Source: an uncultured Clostridia bacterium (lineage in GTDB: Bacteria; Bacillota; Clostridia; Oscillospirales; CAG-272). Taken from it: a stretch of DNA of 6,746 nucleotides. The translations under genes and the position numbers were made by a program. The DNA lies in the NCBI GenBank assembly GCA_946061315.1, contig CAMGRB010000076.1, positions 1 through 6,746 of the forward strand. Reading direction: 5' to 3'. The notes under the pieces are model-generated. The model had not been told where the DNA came from. It ran no database searches and was given only the letters and a program-made list of their open reading frames with translations. Below are positions 1 to 5,057 of the stretch, one piece after another. Within the stretch, counting starts at the first letter, position 1. Each line of letters begins with the position of its first letter.

Positions 1-175
1 CAATCAAGCATTCAAAAGAAAATACTACTCAAAATTAGGCCCAAATAGTAAGTATCACATAACTCAAAAGGGTCTTTTCTTTTCTCCCATAATAAAAAAA
101 AAATTTAAAAAATTATTCCCAAAAAAATAAAAATGTGCGTAAGAGTGTCTGATTTTTTGAAAGGAGGGCATACCT
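1..175. other. AT-rich region before the transporter, no supported gene
   Basis: This stretch is very AT-rich, with A-runs around 93-135, and shows no convincing gene. One frame is open from the window edge to a TAA at 128-130, but it is lysine-rich, runs through poly-A and resembles nothing I know. No clear -35/-10 pair stands out for the downstream gene. The only strong signal is the ribosome binding site at about 160-168. Confidence 0.5.
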
Positions 176-1060
176 GTGAGTTATCTTTGGGTTGGGCTTA
201 TACTCGTTTACGGAATATTCAAGGGACTGCGAGAAGCGCTTAAAAAGAAGGCTATGGGCACAAACAGCGTTATCGAAGTGCTCGTTTTTTACACTCTTTT
301 TGCCTTCCTTATGATAATACCGTTTTCGCATAACGTCTTTGCCATAAGCTACAGATACCATATAGCGATCCTTATAAAGTCGTCCATAATATTCGTCGCC
401 TGGCTATGCGCCCTCAATTCAATAAAGCGCCTCCCCTTAAGCGTTTACAGCGTTATGGATATGGCAAGAGTTATCTTTTCCATACTTCTCGGCGTTTTGC
501 TCCTCGGGGAGAGTATCGGTATTTTACAGGGAGTCGGTATGGTGCTTGTCATAGCGGGAATAACCCTTGTAAACTTAAAATCAAAGCAGACGCCTACCGA
601 AAGGCCGAATAAGCTTGTTATCGTGCTCGTTCTCATTTCCTGCCTGCTCAATTCCGTTTCGGGCATTATGGATAAATGGCTTTTATCGACACAGGGTGGC
701 AGATGGTTCCTCGGTGACGAGATTATAACCTCGTCACAGCTTCAATTCTGGTATATGCTTTACCTCACCCTTTTTTACGTAGCCTATGCGCTCATAAAAA
801 GAGAGAAGATAAACGTAAAAAAGTGCATCACGTGTCCGTGGATATGGATACTCAGCCTTCTTTTCGTCGTTGCCGACAGGGCACTTTTCGTGGCAAATTC
901 TTCACCCGACAGTACGGTAGTGGTCATGACTCTTATAAAGCAGTCCTCCGTCCTTGTCACTATTGCGATGGGTAAGATAATGTATAAGGAACAGCATATC
1001 CTTTACAGAATTTTGTGTGCCGTCTTAATAATTGCCGGAATAGTTTTGTCGGTTTTATAA
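176..1060 (+). CDS. EamA/DMT-superfamily membrane transporter
   Basis: A 294-residue integral membrane protein, probably an exporter or permease of the drug/metabolite transporter superfamily; the substrate cannot be read from sequence. About ten hydrophobic segments are visible, near residues 3-19, 32-50, 61-83, 90-112, 115-134, 147-170, 189-207, 223-243, 248-270 and 277-294. That is the usual 5+5 duplicated EamA arrangement and the usual family length. The fourth and fifth segments carry typical half-repeat features (ARVIFSILLGVLLLGE, then a glycine-rich helix). A second, similar pair ends the protein (KIMYKEQ, then IIAGIVLS). The start is a GTG, chosen because AAAGGAGGG lies 7-8 bases upstream. 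No terminator follows; the next gene's promoter starts six bases after the stop, so readthrough into the YcxB-like gene is possible. Fold assignment is firm; transported compound unknown. Confidence 0.85.
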   Translation: MSYLWVGLILVYGIFKGLREALKKKAMGTNSVIEVLVFYTLFAFLMIIPFSHNVFAISYRYHIAILIKSSIIFVAWLCALNSIKRLPLSVYSVMDMARVIFSILLGVLLLGESIGILQGVGMVLVIAGITLVNLKSKQTPTERPNKLVIVLVLISCLLNSVSGIMDKWLLSTQGGRWFLGDEIITSSQLQFWYMLYLTLFYVAYALIKREKINVKKCITCPWIWILSLLFVVADRALFVANSSPDSTVVVMTLIKQSSVLVTIAMGKIMYKEQHILYRILCAVLIIAGIVLSVL

Positions 1061-1065
1061 CGTAC

Positions 1066-1094
1066 TTGACAAAAGACTCAAAATGGTATATCAT
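1066..1094 (+). promoter_or_regulatory. Sigma-A-type promoter for the YcxB-like gene and tRNA-Leu
   Basis: A perfect -35 TTGACA (1066-1071) and a -10 TATCAT (1089-1094, five of six matches) are separated by 17 bases. The initiation point would lie near 1101, about 25 bases before the ATG. The promoter begins just after the transporter stop codon. Confidence 0.75.
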
Positions 1095-1125
1095 ATAAAA
1101 GGTAACGAAGCAACAAGGAGCTTAT

Positions 1126-1653
1126 ATGGAAGATATAGTATGCCATTCGGTTTATGATTATGATACGGTTTATGAGCTTAACAAGTTTTTTCTTAACCGT
1201 AGGGGTAAGTCAAACCGCTTTTTGAACGCGGTTTTGATAACGGTAAACATCATAATATTCCTTATCTTTGTCTTCATTACAGCATTTTCGGGATTTGATA
1301 CTCTTATAACCGTTGCCACATTGCTCATTGTTTTGCTTGATGCTTTGTGTCTTTTTTGCTGCGTTGCTTTGCCGAAAATAGTATCAAAAAAAGCGTCCGC
1401 CGTGACAACGGAAATAACCTTCCGCTTCAAAGAGGACGAAATCGAGATAGAAGCCAAAAAGCCGAATTTTACCGAAAATTCAACGGTGAGCTACGAGGGA
1501 ATAACCGATTTTGAGGAAAATAAGAATTATTTTTATCTTTTCATTTCAAAAAATCAGGCGTACGTCGTCGACATAAACAGGCTTGAAAACTCAAACCCTT
1601 CATTTTTAAGAAATTTTCTCACGGAGAAATGTAAAAAATCAAACAAACAGTAA
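1126..1653 (+). CDS. YcxB-like small membrane protein
   Basis: A 175-residue protein of unknown function that resembles the YcxB-like family of Firmicutes. A short soluble N-terminus is followed by two closely spaced membrane helices (about residues 33-53 and 58-83). A basic stop-transfer segment (KIVSKK) comes next, then a predicted cytoplasmic beta-rich domain (about 97-165). This domain contains the family-like pattern VSYEGITDFEENKNYFYLFI followed by a short strand. That order, a two-TM hairpin and then a small PH-like C-terminal domain, is typical of the family. The ATG is preceded by AAGGAG at 1115-1120 with ideal spacing. The tRNA-Leu gene starts 26 bases after the stop with no clear terminator between them, so both may lie on one transcript. 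The biological role is not known to me; the assignment rests on layout and the C-terminal motif only. Confidence 0.7.
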   Translation: MEDIVCHSVYDYDTVYELNKFFLNRRGKSNRFLNAVLITVNIIIFLIFVFITAFSGFDTLITVATLLIVLLDALCLFCCVALPKIVSKKASAVTTEITFRFKEDEIEIEAKKPNFTENSTVSYEGITDFEENKNYFYLFISKNQAYVVDINRLENSNPSFLRNFLTEKCKKSNKQ

Positions 1654-1673
1654 GTCCCGCAAAAATCGGGACT
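1653..1673 (+). other. Small stem-loop between YcxB-like gene and tRNA
   Basis: AGTCCCG (1653-1659) and CGGGACT (1667-1673) form a perfect 7-bp stem around a 7-base A-rich loop. It starts at the last base of the stop codon. No T-run follows, so it is a poor intrinsic terminator. It could stabilise the mRNA end or mark the processing point upstream of the tRNA. Confidence 0.5.
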
Positions 1674-1679
1674 CAATAT

Positions 1680-1764
1680 GCGGGTGTGGCGGAATTGGCA
1701 GACGCATAAGACTTAGGATCTTACGCCGTGAGGCACGCAGGTTCGACCCCTGTCACCCGCACCA
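1680..1764 (+). tRNA. tRNA-Leu (anticodon UAG)
   Basis: A complete class II tRNA. The acceptor stem GCGGGTG (1680-1686) pairs with CACCCGC (1754-1760), followed by discriminator A and an encoded CCA (1762-1764). The anticodon stem TAAGA/TCTTA (1707-1711 and 1719-1723) encloses the loop CTTAGGA, with anticodon TAG at 1714-1716 reading CUN leucine codons. The long variable arm typical of tRNA-Leu is present as GCC-GTGA-GGC (1725-1734). The T arm runs 1737-1753 with a TTCGA loop. It probably shares a transcript with the YcxB-like gene and is closed by the terminator just downstream. Confidence 0.97.
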
Positions 1765-1766
1765 AG

Positions 1767-1797
1767 AAAAAAGCAAGTTTTAAGACTTGCTTTTTTC
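1767..1797 (+). terminator. Intrinsic terminator after tRNA-Leu
   Basis: GCAAGT (1773-1778) pairs with ACTTGC (1785-1790). The stem is extended by six A's (1767-1772) facing six T's (1791-1796), which also form the U-tract. It begins only two bases after the CCA end. Confidence 0.85.
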
Positions 1798-1800
1798 TAT

Positions 1801-2008
1801 CCAAGTCGACAAAATGAGGCTTGGTATGTAATCAATCTGCTTGCAGATTGTATGTAATCACGGCGATAGCCGTGTATGTCATCAGCCTTGGTTGCATTTT
1901 GCCGCCTTGATTACATTCCGCCCCCGTCGGATTACATACAATGTGCTACGCACTGATTTTAATGTAATCATGATGTCACGGCTTCCGCCACTCGCATCTG
2001 CGAGCCGT
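1801..2008. repeat. Palindrome-punctuated array of TATGTAATCA-like repeats
   Basis: A non-coding tract built from a 10-mer close to TATGTAATCA. Direct copies start at 1825, 1851, 1875 (TATGTCATCA) and 1961 (AATGTAATCA). Inverted copies lie at 1908-1916 (TGATTACAT) and about 1929-1938 (GGATTACATA). A small palindrome sits between nearly every pair: CCAAG/CTTGG (1801-1824), CAATCTGC/GCAGATTG (1833-1850), CACGGC/GCCGTG with a GATA loop (1859-1874), TCCG/CGGA (1917-1931) and GTGC/GCAC (1943-1953). CTCGCA/TGCGAG (1991-2004), flanked by ACGG/CCGT (1978-2008), closes the tract. Direct and inverted copies can also pair with each other, so a transcript could fold into a branched structure. I do not recognise a named family. 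It could be a MITE-like repeat, a recombination region or a structured RNA. Confidence 0.7.
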
Positions 2009-2102
2009 ATTGCACCACAATCTGCCCGGTAAACTTGCAAACGAGTTTTCTGTTACTATGATTTACGTTTTTACTATTCTGAGTAATATTTCAATTTAAC
2101 AG

Positions 2103-2132
2103 TTGCATGTTGGCTATTTGATATGATACAAT
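2103..2132 (+). promoter_or_regulatory. Probable promoter of the orphan gene
   Basis: TTGCAT (2103-2108) and TACAAT (2127-2132) are 18 bases apart, each close to the sigma-A consensus. Initiation would fall near 2138-2140, after the first in-frame ATG at 2137. The functional start of the downstream gene is therefore the later ATG at 2179. Confidence 0.5.
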
Positions 2133-2166
2133 AAAAATGAAAACGATAAGTTATGAAAAGTGTAAT

Positions 2167-2172
2167 AGGAGG
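2167..2172 (+). promoter_or_regulatory. Ribosome binding site deciding the orphan-gene start
   Basis: AGGAGG lies six bases before ATG 2179. The alternative in-frame ATG at 2137 has no such site and sits at the presumed transcription start, so 2179 is preferred. Confidence 0.8.
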
Positions 2173-2178
2173 CATACC

Positions 2179-2907
2179 ATGTTCACTTATAAGTTGACGG
2201 CGACAGACCGCACTGTTTTGAATAGATTTTGTTTGCAAATAGCCACCAAAATTAAATTTTCCACCAACTGCATACGTCAACCGCTTACAATGGAACTTTT
2301 GAATAATGCTTTTTCAGAAGTAGAAGAAAAAACACATCAAGAAATCACCAAGTTGCAAAACAACGTGGGAAACTATGAAAATTTGCATTTTGATGAGCAG
2401 ACGCTTCGCTTTTTTGGAGGAAAACCGTCCAAAGAAGAATACGAAGAATACGCAAACAGTTTGATAGAGCAGGAGAAGCAAGCTCTGAAAAGCATAAAGA
2501 ATTGCTATCTTATCGACGTGGACAATGAGTTTGCAAATGAACGTGCACGTGCGTTGCATTTATCTTTTCATCCGAGAGCTACCTTTGGCTACAGCAATCA
2601 ACTCCACGAGGAGTGTTCCGTTGAGGTTACTCCTGCTCTGCGTGAACTTCTTCTTAAAACGGATCTTTGCAAGAGGGCAGTTTTTGAATGTGAAAAGAGA
2701 AGTTACGGCAGTTTTTTTATTGAAGAATTATGCGCATTTTATGAGGATACGAATATGTTTGTCGGCAACCGTCTGATCATGGAAACGATTTCACACGAGA
2801 GAATGTACGACATTTACCTGAATGAGGAAGAATTGAATCTGTTTGAGACTTTTGAAGGCAAAGAGGCAAGAAACAAAGCAATCATAAAAAAGTTAATACA
2901 AGAATGA
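2179..2907 (+). CDS. Unrecognised soluble 242-residue protein
   Basis: I do not recognise a family. From the chosen start the protein has 242 residues, no signal peptide and no membrane segment. Residues 1-37 are basic and polar, with several Thr and Arg. Residues 38-105 are rich in Glu, Lys and Gln and look helical, possibly coiled (SEVEEKTHQEITKLQ, then KEEYEEYANSLIEQEKQ). Residues 106-200 look like a mixed globular domain with several cysteines (C109, C146, C164, C171, C185), not arranged as an obvious metal site. A glutamate-rich helix and a basic tail end the protein. Leucine codons favour TTG and include CTG, whereas flanking genes favour CTT, a mild hint of different ancestry. The gene is alone, between the repeat array and a convergent regulator, and is closed by the hairpin at 3049-3088. 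It is clearly an intact reading frame; its function is unknown. Confidence 0.65.
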   Translation: MFTYKLTATDRTVLNRFCLQIATKIKFSTNCIRQPLTMELLNNAFSEVEEKTHQEITKLQNNVGNYENLHFDEQTLRFFGGKPSKEEYEEYANSLIEQEKQALKSIKNCYLIDVDNEFANERARALHLSFHPRATFGYSNQLHEECSVEVTPALRELLLKTDLCKRAVFECEKRSYGSFFIEELCAFYEDTNMFVGNRLIMETISHERMYDIYLNEEELNLFETFEGKEARNKAIIKKLIQE

Positions 2908-3048
2908 TTGAAAAATGTTTCTATGCGCTACCACTTGCACGAGGTTGGCGGATAAAAAAGTATAGTCCATCTTGTGAAGAAAGTTACTGACCTTTGATCC
3001 GGTTTTCACACGGAGCAGGGTACGATATATTTTTCCGTAAATAAAGGA

Positions 3049-3088
3049 CAGGGCAAACGGTAAAGCAACCGTTTGCCCTGAATTTTTT
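3049..3088. terminator. Shared terminator between convergent genes
   Basis: A perfect 13-bp stem, CAGGGCAAACGGT (3049-3061) with ACCGTTTGCCCTG (3068-3080), encloses a 6-base loop. On the + strand it is followed by AATTTTTT, a good U-tract for the orphan gene. On the - strand it lies six bases past the regulator's stop and is followed by TCCTTTATTT, a weaker U-tract. It probably works in both directions, better on +. The + strand T-run reaches into the regulator's stop codon. Confidence 0.85.
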
Positions 3089-4073
3089 ACTTGTCGGTGT
3101 CTTTTTGTATCTTGCGCACGGGGCGTATGTACTTAAAATACATACCGGGATTAAAGTAGAAGTACATTATTCTGCCCTGGGTGGTGTCAAGGCAGTAGCC
3201 CGCCTTTTGATAGTCGAAGGAGGACATTGCCGCCTCGATTTTTTCTTCCACGCTGTTGCACTCCTGCTCGTAATCAAACGGTCCGTGCTCGAAAACGATA
3301 TATTCGCCATCGGGAATATCCGTAAGAATCATCTGCTCGGGAACCTCCCCGTTATAGTCGGCACTAAGGCGGCAACCGTAACATTCCACACGGGGAATAC
3401 CCCAATCGCAAAGCCTGCCCGCAGGGTCGTTTATATAAGCCATAATCTGACCCGCGCCGCAGTTTGAGTCGCTTCCGCCATCGTCGTCAAGTTTACCTTT
3501 TACGCTGTCAAGCAGACCGCATATCGTTTCGCAGTCCTGACCGGGAATAAGGCTTTGCTTTTGCCAGAAGTCCCAATAGCCGTTGCTTTCGTAATTTCTT
3601 ACGTGCAAAAATTTGTGCGCCGGTATCGTGACAAAATAAATTTTTACGTCGTCTGTTGATTTAATCATACCTATTTCTCCTAATCCTAAAAGATAGCGGT
3701 CGAAAGGGTTTATCTTTGTGCGAAGGACAACGGGCTTCGGGTTTTTACGGTATTCGCTCGGCGTCACACCGTAGGAGCCCTTAAAAGATCTTGTAAACGA
3801 TTCGTTTGACGAAAAGCCGTAACTCAAAGCAATATCGAGAATACTTTTTTCGCTGTCCCGTACCTCTTTGAGCGCAAAAGCCAATTTTCTGTTCCTCAAA
3901 TAGTCCTTAAAGGACATACCCGATATTTCTTTGAATTTTCTCGTCATGTGAAATTCGGAATATCCCAATTTTGCGGCAAGAGAGGAGAGCGTCAAGGCAT
4001 CGTCATCGTATTTTTTGATGCACTCGTCAATCTCGTCCACAATAGCTTGTATTTGTTTTTGCCATTCGTACAT
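3087..4073 (-). CDS. AraC-family regulator with GyrI-like effector domain
   Basis: A 328-residue transcription factor with DNA binding at the N-terminus and ligand sensing at the C-terminus. Residues about 8-110 form the double helix-turn-helix AraC domain. The first HTH is seen in SLAAKLGYSEFHMTRKFKEI, and the second ends with the signature YGFSSNESFTRSFK and GVTPSEYRK. Residues about 142-320 resemble the GyrI-like small-molecule binding domain (AraC effector-binding type), with a typical strand IPDGEYIVFEHGPFDYEQE. The start at 4073 is preferred over an in-frame ATG at 4130, because GGGGTGA precedes it and the upstream codons overlap the promoter region. It is divergent from the cupin gene, which may be its target. 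Such HTH-GyrI proteins often sense drugs or metabolites; the ligand here is unknown. Confidence 0.88.
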   Translation of the reverse strand: MYEWQKQIQAIVDEIDECIKKYDDDALTLSSLAAKLGYSEFHMTRKFKEISGMSFKDYLRNRKLAFALKEVRDSEKSILDIALSYGFSSNESFTRSFKGSYGVTPSEYRKNPKPVVLRTKINPFDRYLLGLGEIGMIKSTDDVKIYFVTIPAHKFLHVRNYESNGYWDFWQKQSLIPGQDCETICGLLDSVKGKLDDDGGSDSNCGAGQIMAYINDPAGRLCDWGIPRVECYGCRLSADYNGEVPEQMILTDIPDGEYIVFEHGPFDYEQECNSVEEKIEAAMSSFDYQKAGYCLDTTQGRIMYFYFNPGMYFKYIRPVRKIQKDTDK

Positions 4074-4106
4074 ATTTTCACCCCGTTTCGACGTGCTTGT
4101 AAGGAC

Positions 4107-4128
4107 ATTATAGCACAATATTACGTGC
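4107..4128 (-). promoter_or_regulatory. Regulator -10 box with overlapping palindromic site
   Basis: On the minus strand TATAAT (4112 to 4107) lies 33 bases upstream of the regulator start. No good -35 is found at normal spacing (AAGCAT at 17 bases). Immediately upstream, GCACAATATTACGTGC (4113-4128) is an inverted repeat with GCAC/GTGC arms around an AT-rich centre, occupying the whole -10/-35 spacer. A protein bound there would control this promoter. A poor -35 next to an operator fits an activated or autoregulated promoter; that is inference. Confidence 0.45.
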
Positions 4129-4201
4129 AATGCTTGATATAAGTTGCTTTATTTTGTTTTTTTGAAATTAAATCAATATCACCCGTATTTTATCTTACTC
4201 A

Positions 4202-4207
4202 TATAAT
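4202..4207 (+). promoter_or_regulatory. Probable -10 box for the cupin gene
   Basis: A perfect TATAAT lies 29 bases before the cupin ATG. The -35 region at normal spacing (around 4178-4184, ATCACCC) is poor, so an activator may be needed; the divergent AraC-type regulator is the obvious candidate. Its -10 box begins about 90 bases away on the other strand. Confidence 0.45.
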
Positions 4208-4236
4208 GATAACAAAACAAGGAAAGTGAGATATAT

Positions 4237-4740
4237 ATGTATAACAAATATAACAACAGGAAATATAACAATAGATATAATGTAAGAGGTGTAAACGGCG
4301 GAGGCAGGGACTGCCGCATGGAAAATCCGAGAACGACGGACTTTGGCCCCGAGCCGTTTGTGATAAATATCGAGGAGGCAACTTGCCATAACGATAATTT
4401 CAGGAGAGCACTCTGGACGGGGACTCTTTTGCAGCTCACCCTTATGTCGATTCCTTCGGGCGGGGAGATAGGACTTGAAATGCATCACGACACCGATCAG
4501 TTCCTTCGTATCGAGGGCGGAGAGGGCGTTGTAAAAATGGGTTGCCAAAAAGAAAGACTCGATTTTTGCAGGCATATAAGCTCGGGCGATGCCATATTTA
4601 TCCCGGCAGGGTACTTTCACAATTTACTTAATACCGGCAACTGTCCGATAAAACTTTACTCGCTTTACGCACCTCCCAATCATCCGAGAGGAACGCTCCA
4701 ACAAACAAAAGAGATAGCGGACGCAAAGGAGCATTATTAA
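4237..4740 (+). CDS. Single-domain cupin protein with Tyr/Asn-rich N-terminal tail
   Basis: A 167-residue protein with one cupin beta-barrel, of the kind found widely in Firmicutes and often labelled cupin-domain or mannose-6-phosphate-isomerase-like; its reaction is not established. Cupin motif 1 spans about residues 76-97 but is non-canonical. The metal-ligand region reads HHDTDQF (83-89), so Asp85 and Gln88 replace the usual second His and Glu. Motif 2 is clear, GDAIFIPAGYFHNLLN (117-132), with His128 retained. Strands LWTGTLLQLTLMSIP and IKLYSLYAPPNHPRGT flank the core as in relatives. The first ~25 residues are unusual: KYNNR is repeated in tandem (4-8, 9-13), then an Arg/Gly stretch. 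The ATG follows GGAAAGTGAG, a moderate ribosome binding site. It is divergent from the AraC-type regulator and ends at a terminator, so it is monocistronic. Confidence 0.85.
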   Translation: MYNKYNNRKYNNRYNVRGVNGGGRDCRMENPRTTDFGPEPFVINIEEATCHNDNFRRALWTGTLLQLTLMSIPSGGEIGLEMHHDTDQFLRIEGGEGVVKMGCQKERLDFCRHISSGDAIFIPAGYFHNLLNTGNCPIKLYSLYAPPNHPRGTLQQTKEIADAKEHY

Positions 4741-4753
4741 GCATATAAAAAAG

Positions 4754-4784
4754 AGCCTCGGAAACTAAAAAATCCGAGGCTTTT
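4754..4784 (+). terminator. Intrinsic terminator after the cupin gene
   Basis: AGCCTCGGA (4754-4762) pairs perfectly with TCCGAGGCT (4773-4781) around a 10-base A-rich loop, followed by a short T-run (4781-4784). It lies 13 bases after the cupin stop and separates that gene from the nrdD regulatory region. Confidence 0.85.
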
Positions 4785-4843
4785 ACAAGGCAAAAAAAGC
4801 TCGAAAAGGCATATAAAACAAGGGCTTTCGGCAGAAAACGCCA

Positions 4844-4859
4844 CCCCTATATCTTGTGT
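4844..4859 (+). promoter_or_regulatory. NrdR-box-like site 1
   Basis: CCCCTATATCTTGTGT matches the published NrdR box pattern (acaCwAtATaTwGtgt) at 13 of 16 positions and keeps all its most conserved bases. NrdR is the nucleotide-sensing zinc-ribbon/ATP-cone repressor of ribonucleotide reductase genes. Placement upstream of nrdD and the presence of a second site support the call. Confidence 0.72.
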
Positions 4860-4875
4860 CCCGAAAATATGGCGA

Positions 4876-4891
4876 CCACTTTTTATTGTGG
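4876..4891 (+). promoter_or_regulatory. NrdR-box-like site 2
   Basis: CCACTTTTTATTGTGG matches the NrdR box at 12 of 16 positions; two conserved A's are T here. It starts exactly 32 bases after the first site, about three helical turns, the spacing expected for paired NrdR boxes. It is also a near-perfect CCAC/GTGG palindrome. Confidence 0.65.
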
Positions 4892-4930
4892 TTTTTAAGA
4901 AAATTTTTCAAATTTTTTTGCAATTTTGTA

Positions 4931-4959
4931 TTGACATAAGAGGAATAGTGCGATATAAT
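4931..4959 (+). promoter_or_regulatory. Consensus promoter of nrdD
   Basis: A perfect TTGACA (4931-4936) and a perfect TATAAT (4954-4959) are separated by 17 bases, an ideal sigma-A promoter. Initiation near 4966 gives a leader of roughly 90 bases. T/A-rich tracts (4892-4927) just upstream may act as an UP-like element. Confidence 0.9.
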
Positions 4960-4968
4960 GAAAACACC

Positions 4969-5016
4969 TCTCCGAAAAATAGCTTCGGGAAGGCGTTATT
5001 TTTCTCTGTTCGGAGA
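4969..5016 (+). promoter_or_regulatory. Structured 5' leader of nrdD with competing hairpins
   Basis: TCTCCGAA (4969-4976) is the exact reverse complement of TTCGGAGA (5009-5016), and GAAAAATA (4974-4981) of TATTTTTC (4997-5004), allowing one long hairpin. The 5' arm can instead pair with TTCGGG at 4984-4989, which would free the 3' arm. A small GC hairpin (4982-4994) is followed by GTTATTTTT, a weak terminator-like arrangement. This could be an attenuator or simply an mRNA-stabilising structure; no known riboswitch class is recognised. Confidence 0.45.
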
Positions 5017-5057
5017 AAGAAAAATGTGGAAAAAAGAAGTGGAAGGAAGAAGAGAAA

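Larger units (their letters stand above)
2009..2178 (+). other. AT-rich leader between the repeat array and the orphan gene
   Basis: Composition changes sharply from the GC-richer array to AT-rich DNA. TTACTAT occurs twice (2053-2059 and 2071-2077). The second copy forms the inverted repeat TTACT-N6-AGTAA (2071-2086), placed about 17 bases upstream of the proposed -35 and so a possible operator. I see no gene here. Confidence 0.4.

Noticed and set aside
2..130. Open frame from the window edge that could be the tail of an upstream gene
   Set aside because: It is short, lysine-rich and runs through poly-A tracts; there is no codon-usage support and no recognisable sequence.
1737..1764. Attachment site at the tRNA-Leu 3' end
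   Set aside because: No second copy of the tRNA 3' sequence and no integrase gene are found in the window.
1801..2008. CRISPR array
   Set aside because: The repeats are only about 10 bases and occur in both orientations, the spacers are palindromic, and no cas gene is present.
1841..2032. Open frame of 63 codons through the repeat array
   Set aside because: It has no ribosome binding site, its codons are dictated by the palindromic repeats, and the peptide is not protein-like.
1801..2907. Type III toxin-antitoxin system (repeat RNA ahead of a toxin gene)
   Set aside because: The layout is superficially similar, but the spacers between the 10-mers differ from one another rather than forming a uniform tandem RNA repeat. 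No terminator lies between array and gene, and the protein does not resemble ToxN-like toxins.
4179..4620. Minus-strand frames opposite the cupin gene
   Set aside because: The cupin motifs on the + strand are unambiguous; the antisense frames end in low-complexity Ile/Tyr/Ser codons from AT-rich DNA.
4785..4930. Cobalamin or other riboswitch ahead of nrdD
   Set aside because: No conserved riboswitch core is seen. The region lies upstream of the consensus promoter, and the two NrdR-like boxes explain its notable motifs.
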